This document shows, piece by piece, positions 8,255 through 16,813 of a stretch of DNA of 64,000 bases (position 1 is its first letter; every line of letters starts with the position of its first letter). The notes under the pieces are model-generated. The model was not told the DNA's origin. It did no database searches and was given only the letters and a program-made list of their open reading frames with translations. This DNA comes from Pelagimonas varians (GTDB lineage: Bacteria > Pseudomonadota > Alphaproteobacteria > Rhodobacterales > Rhodobacteraceae). Made by a program: the position numbers and the translations under genes. The stretch spans positions 1 to 64,000 of the forward strand of contig NZ_QKMF01000003.1 of NCBI RefSeq assembly GCF_003208435.1, given 5' to 3'.

Positions 8255-9097
8255 GTCAAATCTGCTCTCTCCATAATCTACTTGCCAGTCATAGCTCACG
8301 ACCACCAATCGCGCATGCACTGTTCAGTGAAACCATAGCAGTCAGCACCCGATACGCCACTATCGTCGAAACGACCCATACAGTCGCAAGCTGGCCTCAA
8401 TCTTCCCTACATCGCGATAAATGCGCAGTTTTTGTCTAGAAAAAGTGATCGCGAACCGATTAGGCAAGAGCTTTCTACTCCGACTACACATTGTATTTCG
8501 ACAAAATTGGGCGGAGAGCTGCCGTTAGCTGCACCTGCAAAAGCGCCGGAACGGAGACGTCAAAGCAGCCGTTCAAACCCATCCAGAGCTGATCCCACAT
8601 GCCGCGCTCCGCACCAAGGTCAGCAAAGTGCAGTTAGTGAACTTTGCAAAGTGGTGGTGACTTCCCGATAGCAGACCTTCACGCGATGCGCGGCGAATTC
8701 GGACACTGAGCCCAGAGCACCCGAATTGAAATCGCGTCCTTCGCTAACGCAGCAAACCGTTCGTCCTGACCAGTCTGATAATCTCGCCGCACGGTAGCTA
8801 AGAAAGTGGGCGTTTGCCGTCGGCGCAGCGAGGTCAGGGAGGCATATGACCGAGTGACGGGCTTTTCCGCCTTATGCGTGTGCCGAGAAGTTCGCCAGCA
8901 CGGATCAATTGGGTCAGTGGCCCAGGTGCCGCACAGTTCCAGTTCGAACCGGCCGTTCCCTTGTTCGTAGCCGGTGATACATGCTCACCATATTGCAGCG
9001 CCAAAAGCTCGGGCACACGGATTTCGCTCACAAATCCGCTTTTTCCGCCCAAACGTCCTCCGGACGGATGCGGAAACAAAACTTGAAAAATGACGGC
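8255..9097. other. Intergenic, 0.84 kb of apparently non-coding DNA
   Basis: The region separates DUF4268 (leftward) from the TetR gene (rightward). Several short frames occur on both strands at 8830-9090, but they overlap one another and none has a convincing ribosome binding site. The sequence reads like remnants of former genes. The TetR promoter should lie in the last 100 bases. Confidence 0.4.
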
Positions 9098-9796
9098 ATG
9101 TCAGATAGAATAGATGCCATGTCAGAAATTGATCAAAAACTTGATCCGCCACTCATGAGGCCGCAAGCGTCGCTTCGGACCAGCAAGTCAGATCGCACAC
9201 GTGCCGCCATCTTAAACGCTGCGCTGGAGTTCATCTGGGTGCACCCGTTTCGTGATCTGACCGTCAACAAACTGATGGCTTCCACAGGTCTTAGCCGCTC
9301 GGCCTTCTACCAGTACTTCCGAGACCTGCATGACCTTATGGAAAGCTTGTTGGATCTGCTGAAAGGCGAGGTTTACGTCGTCACGGACCCGTGGTTCGAA
9401 GGCGTAGGAGACCCAGTCGCGAGACTGAACGAATCCCTCGCCGGGCTGGTTGACGTCTGCTTTCGGCTAGGTCCGATCTTGCGGGCGGCCAGTGACGCAT
9501 CGACCACCGACGCGACATTCGAAAGAGCCTGGGTTCAATTCATTGAACAGTTCGATGATGCCATCACGGCCCGCATCGAGGCGGATCAGGCGCAAGGTCT
9601 GATTCCTGAGTTAGACGCCCGCTTTATGGCGCTTACGCTGAATCGCCTAGATGTCTACACGCTTCTCAGGGCGTTTGGGCAGGAACCCAGGAGCAAGCCA
9701 GAAACGGTTCACGAAACTCTGGCGCGGGTCTGGATATCCACTCTGTACGGTAACAATTGGCTGGAGAGCGGATCCTCTGATCTGGTTCGAATATGA
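9098..9796 (+). CDS. TetR-family transcriptional regulator
   Basis: The product has 232 residues. The N-terminal DNA-binding domain is clear: RTRAAILNAALEFI followed by TVNKLMASTGLSRSAFYQYF, the usual TetR helix-turn-helix near residues 45-90. The C-terminal domain, which would bind a ligand, is not specific enough to name one. It lies 66 bases upstream of a DUF1254 gene and an esterase read in the same direction, which are its likely targets. The ATG at 9098 is one of three possible starts (9068, 9098, 9119); the Shine-Dalgarno sequence is weak for all. Confidence 0.85.
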   Translation: MSDRIDAMSEIDQKLDPPLMRPQASLRTSKSDRTRAAILNAALEFIWVHPFRDLTVNKLMASTGLSRSAFYQYFRDLHDLMESLLDLLKGEVYVVTDPWFEGVGDPVARLNESLAGLVDVCFRLGPILRAASDASTTDATFERAWVQFIEQFDDAITARIEADQAQGLIPELDARFMALTLNRLDVYTLLRAFGQEPRSKPETVHETLARVWISTLYGNNWLESGSSDLVRI

Positions 9797-9862
9797 GACA
9801 TCAGAGAAGTTGCGCGCACGTGTTTACGAAGAACCAACCGAAACAAAATGGAGGAAACGAAA

Positions 9863-10894
9863 TTGAAACAGAAAACAAAGTCGGTGATATTTTCCGGTGT
9901 TTTCGCGCTGAGTGCCTGCGCAGCAGCATTCAGCTATGCGGCGGAGTCGGTTACGGTCGACAACTTTGTGAGAGCCGAGACCGACAGAACAATGGCGGCT
10001 TATGTGGCACAGGGCGGGTTCGGCCAGTTCTTTCACATTCGGGAGGTGGTGGCGATCGACAAGCAGGACGTGATCCGGATGCAGCGCGATACGCTGTACT
10101 CAATTGGGGTGTTCGATCTGACAAACCCGATTACGATAACGCTTCCGGAAAGCGACGGAAGGTACCTGTCGGCCCTGATCATCAACCAGGATCATTCGAT
10201 GCTGCCGATGGAGTACGCCCCGGGCGAGTTTACGCTGACCCAGGATCTCATGGGAACCCGCTATGCGGTTGTCATTCTGAGAACGTTCGTCAACGCGAAC
10301 GATCCGGCGGACGTCGCCGTCGGAGTTGAGCTGCAGGATGCCGTGACAATTGCGCAGGACGATCCCGGCGTATTCGAGGTGCCGGATTGGGATCTTGAAC
10401 AGGTTGAGGCTTTGCGCACTGCGATCAACGTACTGGCCGCGACGAAAGAGGATACATCCGGGTATTTTGGTGACAAGAATGAACTCAATCCGATCGATCA
10501 CTTGCTTGGGACGGCTTTCGGCTGGGGCGGCAACCCGAAGGAGGCGACGATCTATCTTAACGCGGTGCCCGCAACCAACGACGGTCAGACGCCGCACCGC
10601 ATGGAGATCCCCAACAAAATCCCAATCAATGACGGCGGATTTGTCTCGATCACGATGTACAACGCGGAAGGATACATGCAGGAAAACGACCTTGGGATGT
10701 ATTCGGTCAATAACGCGACCGCCGAGCGCAATGAGGACGGATCGGTCACGATCCATGCTGGCGGTTGCGATGATGGCCGGGTGAATTGCCTTCCGATCAC
10801 CGAAGGCTGGAACTACATCGTGCGGATGTACAAGCCGGGACCGGAAATTATATCAGGTGAATACCAGTTCCCTGTGTTCGAACTGGTAGACTGA
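9863..10894 (+). CDS. DUF1254/DUF1214 exported protein
   Basis: The product has about 343 residues. A signal peptide (KTKSVIFSGVFALSACAAAF) precedes a DUF1254 region with RMQRDTLYSIGVFDLTNP at about residues 70-88. The DUF1214 region at the C-terminus has EGWNYIVRMYKPGPE. The family is widespread and its biochemical role is unsettled. GGAGGA at 9850-9855 lies eight bases before TTG 9863. That makes TTG the probable start, although an ATG at 9848 opens the same frame. It follows the TetR gene and precedes a stem-loop and an esterase, so these probably form one regulated unit. Confidence 0.75.
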   Translation: MKQKTKSVIFSGVFALSACAAAFSYAAESVTVDNFVRAETDRTMAAYVAQGGFGQFFHIREVVAIDKQDVIRMQRDTLYSIGVFDLTNPITITLPESDGRYLSALIINQDHSMLPMEYAPGEFTLTQDLMGTRYAVVILRTFVNANDPADVAVGVELQDAVTIAQDDPGVFEVPDWDLEQVEALRTAINVLAATKEDTSGYFGDKNELNPIDHLLGTAFGWGGNPKEATIYLNAVPATNDGQTPHRMEIPNKIPINDGGFVSITMYNAEGYMQENDLGMYSVNNATAERNEDGSVTIHAGGCDDGRVNCLPITEGWNYIVRMYKPGPEIISGEYQFPVFELVD

Positions 10895-10917
10895 GCTAAT
10901 TGCAGAGCAAATTAGCG

Positions 10918-10950
10918 GTCACGTCCGACCCACTGTGGTTCGGACGTGAC
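10918..10950 (+). terminator. Stem-loop between DUF1254 and esterase genes
   Basis: The left arm GTCACGTCCGACC and right arm GTTCGGACGTGAC pair over 13 positions with one mismatch, around a short loop. No T run follows, so it is not a typical intrinsic terminator. It could be a processing or stability hairpin that sets unequal levels of the two gene products. Confidence 0.5.
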
Positions 10951-10978
10951 CTCGGAACAGATAAGGAGTGAATTCGCC

Positions 10979-12028
10979 ATGAAGCAATGCAACCGTCTAC
11001 TCTTGCTCATAGCAAGTGTCGCCGCCGTCGCGCAAATCGCCACAGTATCCTTTGCTCAAGATGCTGATCCCCTGTGGGCGCACGCGCCAGAAACGATTTC
11101 TCCTGAATGGAGCGCAGTGCTATCCGCACTCGGCCAAGGGAGGGACGCGGCAGTGCCTTCCCCGGACGATGTGCAAGCGTGGCAAGCAGTGCAGGACGCC
11201 GACAGCACTGCGAAGATCAAAGCTGCGGCACCGTTCGTTGAGGCGTTCAACGGCACGCTTCGGGATATCACACTTGGCGGCGTCCCGACGGTCGAAGTCA
11301 CACCTGACAAACTGGCACGCAACGACAAGATCGCAGTTTACCTACATGGTGGTGCCTATGTCTTCAACTCCGCCAGAGGTGCGATCACCTCGGCGATCCT
11401 ACTTGCCAATGAAACGGGTCTGACGGTCATGTCCGTCGACTACACGCTTGCGCCACATGCCAAGTGGCAAGAAACAACCGATCAGGTCCTATCCGTCTTC
11501 GCCGCTCTTGATGAGCAAAACTTCGCGGCTACCGATATCGTGCTCTACGGCGACTCTGCGGGCGGCGGCCTCTCGGCCGGCAGCGTCTTGAAGATGCGTG
11601 ATCAAGGCATGGAAATGCCCGCAGCATTGATTCTCTGGTCGCCTTGGACCGATATCTCCGAGACCGGGGATAGCTATGTGACGCTCCGGGATGCCGAGCC
11701 GTTCTTCACATACCGGGACGTCCTCGGTCCCTCGGCGCTGGCTTATGCCGATGCAACGGACCACCGGCACCCCTATGTCTCTCCGGTTTACGGTGACTTT
11801 ACAAAGGGCTTCCCGCCAACGCTCATCCAGGGCGGCACCAAAGAGATTTTCCTCAGCAATTTTGTCAGGCTCTATCAGGCATTGGATCAGGCTGGGCAGA
11901 CAGTGAAACTCGATCTTTATGAGGGGATGCCGCATGTCTTCATGGCGGCTTTGCCGGAATCGCCCGAGTCAAGAGTTGCCGTTAGAAAAGCAGGCGATTG
12001 GGTGTCCGAGCACTTGCTCGATGATTGA
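10979..12028 (+). CDS. Exported alpha/beta hydrolase, HSL-type esterase
   Basis: This is a 349-residue esterase of the hormone-sensitive-lipase class. After a signal peptide (LLLLIASVAAVAQIATVSFA) come the oxyanion-hole motif HGGAYVF (residues 123-129), the nucleophile Ser193 in GDSAGGG, a likely acidic residue in GGTKEIFLSN, and His319 in EGMPHVF. The full triad is present, so an active enzyme on short-chain esters in the periplasm is expected. The substrate is unknown. AAGGAG at 10963-10968 supports the ATG at 10979. It follows the DUF1254 gene by 84 bases. Confidence 0.85.
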   Translation: MKQCNRLLLLIASVAAVAQIATVSFAQDADPLWAHAPETISPEWSAVLSALGQGRDAAVPSPDDVQAWQAVQDADSTAKIKAAAPFVEAFNGTLRDITLGGVPTVEVTPDKLARNDKIAVYLHGGAYVFNSARGAITSAILLANETGLTVMSVDYTLAPHAKWQETTDQVLSVFAALDEQNFAATDIVLYGDSAGGGLSAGSVLKMRDQGMEMPAALILWSPWTDISETGDSYVTLRDAEPFFTYRDVLGPSALAYADATDHRHPYVSPVYGDFTKGFPPTLIQGGTKEIFLSNFVRLYQALDQAGQTVKLDLYEGMPHVFMAALPESPESRVAVRKAGDWVSEHLLDD

Positions 12029-12175
12029 ATTGAGCCCTAGGAAGCCAACTGTATCCAGACGTTGTCGGGGGGAAAGGCTGGTTTATTTCGCTGCGTCTTT
12101 ATGGGCCGTTGGACACTTGGTTTGACCAGTGGCGACCCGGCGAAAAAGAACTGATGTATTAGGAGCACAGGGATC

Positions 12176-12373
12176 ATGAAGAAACTTTCGCGAACTCTAC
12201 AAGCCGTTCTGGTATCAGGATTTTCAATCTTTACCCTCGCACCGGCTTTTGCAGGGGGTCCCGCTGGAGGCTCTGGAGATCTGGCTCGAAATCCGTGTCT
12301 CGCCGAAGCCATCCAGCCAAAAGGTAAGATGAAAATGAGACGTTTGGCACTTCTGTTAGAAGAGAGAAATTGA
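12176..12373 (+). CDS. Very small exported protein
   Basis: The product has 65 residues. The first 27 form a clean signal peptide (RTLQAVLVSGFSIFTLAPAFA), leaving a mature peptide of under 40 residues that starts GGPAGGSGDLARNPC and contains one Cys. AGGAG lies upstream of the ATG. The stop sits three bases before the start of the next gene, so the two are cotranscribed and probably coupled. No family was recognised. It could also be the surviving N-terminus of a longer eroded gene. Confidence 0.5.
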   Translation: MKKLSRTLQAVLVSGFSIFTLAPAFAGGPAGGSGDLARNPCLAEAIQPKGKMKMRRLALLLEERN

Positions 12374-12375
12374 TT

Positions 12376-13491
12376 ATGAAATCGAAATCCTGCGTTGCAA
12401 GATGGATATTCATATTGGTCGCGTCGTTCTCACTGGTATCCTGCTCCGCCCCACCGCAGTTGATAGGCATTGATAATCCCAAAGTCCCCGTCGCGTCGGT
12501 TGAAACAGCGGTCAAACAAAAAGTGTTCCTGATGACAACCCGGCAATCAACTGAAACCGTTGGTGCGCTTTTTTCTGATCGACGGGCTCCGGAACTGGGC
12601 TTGGCATCTGTTCAGGTTTCTATTCCACCTACGCATGTTGCAGGCGAATTGGAACGCCCCAAAAGGTTACCGCCAGACCCGAGAACTGAGTTTGCGGTCG
12701 TCGAGCCAACCATCTACGCGACTGACGCGGCGTTCATCGCATCTGTCAATCAGGAATTGCGCAAAATCCCAAGGGGGCAAAGAGACATTCTCCTCTTTGT
12801 GCACGGCTACAATAACACCACCAGTGATGCTGTTTTGAGGCTGGCTCAATTCGTCGAAGATAGTGGATTTCAAGGTGTCCCCATACTTTTTGATTGGGCG
12901 TCCGCTGCAAGCCTCACACGCTACGTTTATGACTTAAACAGCGCCTTGATCGCTCGGCAAAGGTTTCCCGAAATCAGCGCGATCATGGCCCGCACCAATG
13001 CAGAAGGGTACGACGTATTTGCACATTCCATGGGCGCTTTCCTGACGATGGAAGCGATGAAAGATGCAGCACAGACAGGTCGATTCAATGCTGCAGGACG
13101 GCTTCAGACAATCATATTGGCTTCGCCTGACATCGATAAGGATCTATTCCGGTCGCAACTGGAGCAAATAGACACCAAATTCGACCGATTTTTCGTCTTG
13201 TTATCTGAAGACGACAGCGCCCTGAACATTTCCCGCCGAATTGCAGGCGGTGTTCCGCGTGTCGGCGCATCCAATATCGATGAACTCGCCGCTCTTGGAG
13301 TTATCGCGATCGATTTGTCAAAAATAGGTAATTCCAGTTCTGGAAGTCACTCGAAGTTCGCGGGCTCGCCGGAGGTTGTGCAGTTGATTGGCAATGGTCT
13401 AAACGACAACAGTCGCTTTGACCGGAGTCAACGGGCCACTCAACTCGATGAGATTATTGGCGGAATTCCAGTTAGCATAGCTTTTCAGTGA
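12376..13491 (+). CDS. Lipoprotein alpha/beta hydrolase, DUF900 type
   Basis: The product has 371 residues. A lipobox (LVSC, Cys23) marks it as a lipoprotein. The hydrolase core shows ILLFVHGYNNT (residues 138-148) and the nucleophile elbow FAHSMGAF (Ser218), the pattern of the DUF900 alpha/beta hydrolases. The Asp of the triad is probably in IILASPDID. The ATG at 12376 is preferred over an in-frame TTG at 12370. It is the last gene of the TetR-led cluster. A lipase or esterase role in the envelope is inferred; the substrate is unknown. Confidence 0.8.
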   Translation: MKSKSCVARWIFILVASFSLVSCSAPPQLIGIDNPKVPVASVETAVKQKVFLMTTRQSTETVGALFSDRRAPELGLASVQVSIPPTHVAGELERPKRLPPDPRTEFAVVEPTIYATDAAFIASVNQELRKIPRGQRDILLFVHGYNNTTSDAVLRLAQFVEDSGFQGVPILFDWASAASLTRYVYDLNSALIARQRFPEISAIMARTNAEGYDVFAHSMGAFLTMEAMKDAAQTGRFNAAGRLQTIILASPDIDKDLFRSQLEQIDTKFDRFFVLLSEDDSALNISRRIAGGVPRVGASNIDELAALGVIAIDLSKIGNSSSGSHSKFAGSPEVVQLIGNGLNDNSRFDRSQRATQLDEIIGGIPVSIAFQ

Positions 13492-14223
13492 TGCGCATCG
13501 GCTCCTTCCATCTACATGCCGTTTATGCTGCCACTGGAGACAAAATGGTCGATAACTGTTCCTTGATCTTGATACGAGCCTCAGGCCACTTGGTCCGCAA
13601 CTGAGACAACGGGCGCTGGCGCGGCGAAAGATTGGTTTGGGGGATTTGCGCTGCGCTGCCGCAAAGCATCTGTATGCGGGGCTTGCGTCGACGCGATGAA
13701 ATTCGCTGCATCAGCATTAGGCCGGTTTGTCCCGCAAGGCAGTCATTCTGTTTTGCTCGTTGAAGGTCCGCTTTCCACAATCTGAAGGTTTCATCGAACT
13801 TCTGCTTTGGGCTGACACCGGTCATCCGACACCTGACCGTGCTCGTGTTTCGCTGCAGACCTGCTGCCGCGCCGCCGCAAGTCCGCTTGGAGCCCAATCT
13901 ACCGATTTTCTGTTGTGCAGCGAAAGTCCGGTTCAGAGAAACCGACAAGTTGGCCCTCGAAAATCCAGCTCGGACCCGCCATTGACCATGCCTTCTGAAT
14001 GCTGCGGCGCGGCCCGTCATTGCGGACATTCGTGCATCGTGCAGCATTATATCAGCTCAAACGTCGGTGTGCGGACAAAACTGCCGTTCGCGTTTCGATT
14101 GTCGACGGCTGCTTCTGGTTTTATAAACGCCCGATAATAAAAATCAAAAAATCAAGAATTCGTGCGACGGAACACGGCTGTTACGGGGTTTAATACTCGA
14201 CAAGTCTATTAAGGAATCCCAAA
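13492..14223. other. Decayed intergenic DNA carrying a dispersed repeat
   Basis: This 0.73 kb holds a long minus-strand frame (13523-14047), but its Arg/Gln-rich composition and lack of a binding site argue against a real gene. Position 14059-14079 is one copy of a 21-base repeat also found at 16535-16555. The last 40 bases supply the start region of the next operon. Confidence 0.45.
14059..14079 (+). repeat. Dispersed 21-base repeat, copy 1
   Basis: The copy starts AAACGTCGGTGTGCGG and continues ACAAA. It is identical to 16535-16555, and both copies lie in non-coding DNA flanking the jelly-roll/YHYH/PEBP operon. It may be part of an eroded intergenic repeat family. Confidence 0.6.
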
Positions 14224-14865
14224 ATGAAGCCTATTCTCACCTCGCTGGCACTGCTGACCGTATCAGCACTCCCACTATCTGCCGAAACCCTGTCTGCCGA
14301 TGTTTGGGCCGACAATTGGTTCGAGATGCGCATTGACGGTGAACAGGTCGCACAAGACAGCGTATCGATCACCACTGAGCGGTCGTTTAACGCCGAAAGC
14401 TTCACCTTCGAGGCCCAGCGTCCGTTTGTGATCGGTTTGGTCGCCAAAGACTTTAAAGAAAACGACACCGGGCTGGAATATATCGGGGCACGCAATCAGC
14501 AGATGGGCGATGGTGGCGTGATCTTGCAGATTATGGATGAAGCGGGCGAACGTGTGGCTGTCAGCAACGATGGCTGGCAGTGCCTTGTTATTCATTCAGC
14601 ACCTTTGGATAAATCCTGTGAAGGATCATCCGATCCTGTTGCTGGAGAAGGGGCCTGTACGTTTGAGGCATCGGACGAACCCGACGGGTGGGATACGGCT
14701 GATTTTGATGCCTCCGACTGGCCACACGCCGATATCTATTCCGCAAGCGAAGTAGGGCCCAAAGACGGCTACGATGAAATCACTTGGGTGGACGGTGCCG
14801 AACTGATCTGGGGTCCTGATCTTGAACAAAGCAATACGGTGCTATGCCGCTTGACTGTCGAATAA
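14224..14865 (+). CDS. Exported jelly-roll-like protein
   Basis: The product has 213 residues. It has a signal peptide (LTSLALLTVSALPLSA), then sequence typical of galactose-binding/jelly-roll sandwich domains: DNWFEMRIDGEQV near the start and the tell-tale GWDTADFDASDWPHA near residue 160. Four or more cysteines in the second half could form disulfides. AAGGA precedes the ATG. It is the first gene of a three-gene unit with the YHYH and PEBP proteins (22 bases to the next). Binding of a carbohydrate or other ligand outside the cytoplasm is a guess from the fold. Confidence 0.65.
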   Translation: MKPILTSLALLTVSALPLSAETLSADVWADNWFEMRIDGEQVAQDSVSITTERSFNAESFTFEAQRPFVIGLVAKDFKENDTGLEYIGARNQQMGDGGVILQIMDEAGERVAVSNDGWQCLVIHSAPLDKSCEGSSDPVAGEGACTFEASDEPDGWDTADFDASDWPHADIYSASEVGPKDGYDEITWVDGAELIWGPDLEQSNTVLCRLTVE

Positions 14866-14887
14866 TCAATTATAAGGGAGTCTTAAT

Positions 14888-15850
14888 ATGGCTTTTTCAA
14901 AACCTATTGCTATCGCTGCCCTGACGGTAGTCTCTTTCCCGACATTTGCCCTCGCACACGAGGATCATTGCAGCGCGGTTGCGGCCTCGGTCGCGGAGGC
15001 AGGGTTTGACGGCGAGGTGGATGTGACCTGCACCGACAGCCATGCGATCCTGACGTCGGACACTTATCCCGACCACGACATGATGACTGGGATCGCCGGC
15101 ACAAACGAACAAGTGCCAGTGCCCGCCCAGTACGGCGCACCCGTTATTCTGACACCAGTCCTGAGCGGCGTCCCCCTGACACGCGATGCGGCCTTGGGCG
15201 TCGCCATCAACGGTGTGCCGATTTATGACTACACCGGCGGTGGCGAGATGAGCCAAGCGGATCTTTCCCACCACCAAGCCCAACATGACACGCTGATCAC
15301 AAAGCAGCTTGATGTCTGTGGCGGCCATGCGGGGCGCGGTGACGATTATCATTATCACGCCGAACCGGTTTGTATGATTGAGGCTATGGCGAATGCGGGC
15401 GATGCTGCGATCATCGGTTGGGCCTTTGACGGGTTCCCGATTTATGGCGATGCGAACCCAGATGGGTCTGTGATTGCGGACGGTACGCTGGACGTTTGCA
15501 ATGGTCAGGCCGATGACACCTTTGGTTACCGCTATCATACGTCGCCTGATGCGCCCTACATCGTGCAATGCCTGATGGGTGAAGTCCCTGACTTTGACGC
15601 ACTGCCACGTGTGCGCCCGCTGTCTGTGGCGACAGGCGGTGGTGCTGCACCGGGTCGCCCGCCGAGCGGCGGGGTTGAAGACCTTGTGTTCACGCAGAAC
15701 GACGATGGTAGTCGCAGCATGGATTATACCTACGGAGGGAATGCGTATTTCATCCGTTATGCCCCTGCGGATACCAACGGCTGCTACGTGTTTACGACCC
15801 AAACAGTCACCAACGACGGTGAACTGATGACGGGTGAGTTCTGTCGTTGA
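14888..15850 (+). CDS. YHYH-domain exported protein
   Basis: The product has 320 residues. A signal peptide ends near ALAHEDHC. The domain is named for its motif, seen here as GDDYHYHAEP (YHYH at residues 154-157). The linked block WAFDGFPIYGD follows, as does a second Tyr/His pair in GYRYHTSPDAPY. His, Tyr and Asp clusters suggest metal binding, but the biochemical role of the family is unknown. AGGGAG lies before the ATG. Its TGA overlaps the TTG start of the PEBP gene. A second, different YHYH protein lies in the core part of this window (54509-55480). Confidence 0.85.
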   Translation: MAFSKPIAIAALTVVSFPTFALAHEDHCSAVAASVAEAGFDGEVDVTCTDSHAILTSDTYPDHDMMTGIAGTNEQVPVPAQYGAPVILTPVLSGVPLTRDAALGVAINGVPIYDYTGGGEMSQADLSHHQAQHDTLITKQLDVCGGHAGRGDDYHYHAEPVCMIEAMANAGDAAIIGWAFDGFPIYGDANPDGSVIADGTLDVCNGQADDTFGYRYHTSPDAPYIVQCLMGEVPDFDALPRVRPLSVATGGGAAPGRPPSGGVEDLVFTQNDDGSRSMDYTYGGNAYFIRYAPADTNGCYVFTTQTVTNDGELMTGEFCR

Positions 15851-16401
15851 ACCGGCATGGGGGCATATGCGCCATAGCATCAATCTGCGCGTCACTGGCA
15901 ACCGCCAGCGTCGCGCAGGACAGCTTCACCCTTTCAAGTGCTGAAATTGCGGACGGGGGTATTCTCCCTGCGGCCCTTAAATGCACACGCGATGGTGGCG
16001 ATGGTGTATCGCCTCCGCTGGCGTGGTCGGACGTTCCTGCTGGGACTGAAAGTCTTGCGGTGATCATGCACCACTATCCAAGAGGCGCAGTGGCTGGTCG
16101 TGATACCCCCAGTCAGTACTGGCTGTTGTGGAACATCCCACCAAACACGTCCGAACTCGAACGTGCCAACCCAGCGTCAATTGGCGATGAAGGTGCTGAC
16201 AAAGACGAACGGAACACGGGATATACCCCCCCGTGTTCACCAGCAGGGTCCGTACACGAATACACAATCACTGTTTTTGCATTGGATGCGCCACTCACCA
16301 GCCTACCCGAAAACGACGACATTTCCGTCGATTGGGAAACGTTGACTGCGGCCATGGCTGGCAAAGTGATCACGAGTTCACAAATCAGCTTTAAGAATTA
16401 G
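15847..16401 (+). CDS. Exported PEBP-family (YbhB/YbcL, Raf kinase inhibitor-like) protein
   Basis: The product has 184 residues. The predicted start is TTG at 15847, overlapping the YHYH stop (TTGA). It gives a signal peptide (ICAIASICASLATASVAQ); no in-frame ATG upstream of that peptide exists. The mature part has PEBP landmarks: SPPLAWSDVPAGTESLAVIM, then the ligand-pocket region with YWLLWNIPPNTSEL, then HEYTITVFALDAP. Bacterial PEBP proteins bind small anionic ligands; the function is mostly unknown. Adjacency to YHYH proteins occurs in other genomes to my knowledge, and here it is strengthened by the overlap. Confidence 0.82.
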   Translation: MNRHGGICAIASICASLATASVAQDSFTLSSAEIADGGILPAALKCTRDGGDGVSPPLAWSDVPAGTESLAVIMHHYPRGAVAGRDTPSQYWLLWNIPPNTSELERANPASIGDEGADKDERNTGYTPPCSPAGSVHEYTITVFALDAPLTSLPENDDISVDWETLTAAMAGKVITSSQISFKN

Positions 16402-16813
16402 AAAATTCTTGCTATCGGGCCCATGTCAAACCGCTCCAAAGCTGCCGTTCGTTGCGGCGCAGAAGAATTGCAATATGGGCTCTTAGCAGTCATCCGACAG
16501 TTTTTGTCGGGATCGTTGTACGTTATCGTGGCTTAAACGTCGGTGTGCGGACAAACCAGACCTATGCAGGTGCAGCTATTGCTGGCGCAGCATTCTCACG
16601 CACTTGCAGCGTCGCGCATTTGGCAGCGCAGCGGATTTCACCAGAGCGGCTATTGAGAGGGTTAAAATTGGGCGCTCTCAAATCACTCTTTCGCCGCGCA
16701 CGGCTCCAACGATCGGGTCTCGGGCTGTAGATATGTACGGGCTCTCGGGACACCTGCCGACCCGAATATCTACGCTCGGAGTCGAGAACATGCCCGTGCC
16801 CGGTGGCTCTTCT
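16402..16813. other. Decayed intergenic DNA carrying the second 21-base repeat
   Basis: These 412 bases lie between the convergent PEBP gene and the ABC transporter operon. They hold no supported gene. The repeat copy is at 16535-16555. The sequence resembles other non-coding gaps of the island. Confidence 0.45.
16535..16555 (+). repeat. Dispersed 21-base repeat, copy 2
   Basis: This copy is identical to 14059-14079. The flanking bases differ after one or two positions. Confidence 0.6.

Noticed and set aside
8432-9086. Short frames before the TetR gene on both strands
   Set aside because: They overlap on opposite strands with no binding sites. Described as a non-coding gap.
10100-10756. Minus-strand frame of 218 codons opposite the DUF1254 gene
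   Set aside because: Shadow of a well-supported gene; no start signal.
13523-14047. Long minus-strand open frame of 174 codons in a gap of the island
   Set aside because: No ribosome binding site, Arg/Gln/Ser-rich composition, and the DNA shares a repeat with another non-coding gap. It looks like a chance frame in decayed sequence.
14897-15901. Minus-strand frame of 334 codons opposite the YHYH gene
   Set aside because: Antisense shadow. The plus strand has signal peptide, family motifs and a binding site.
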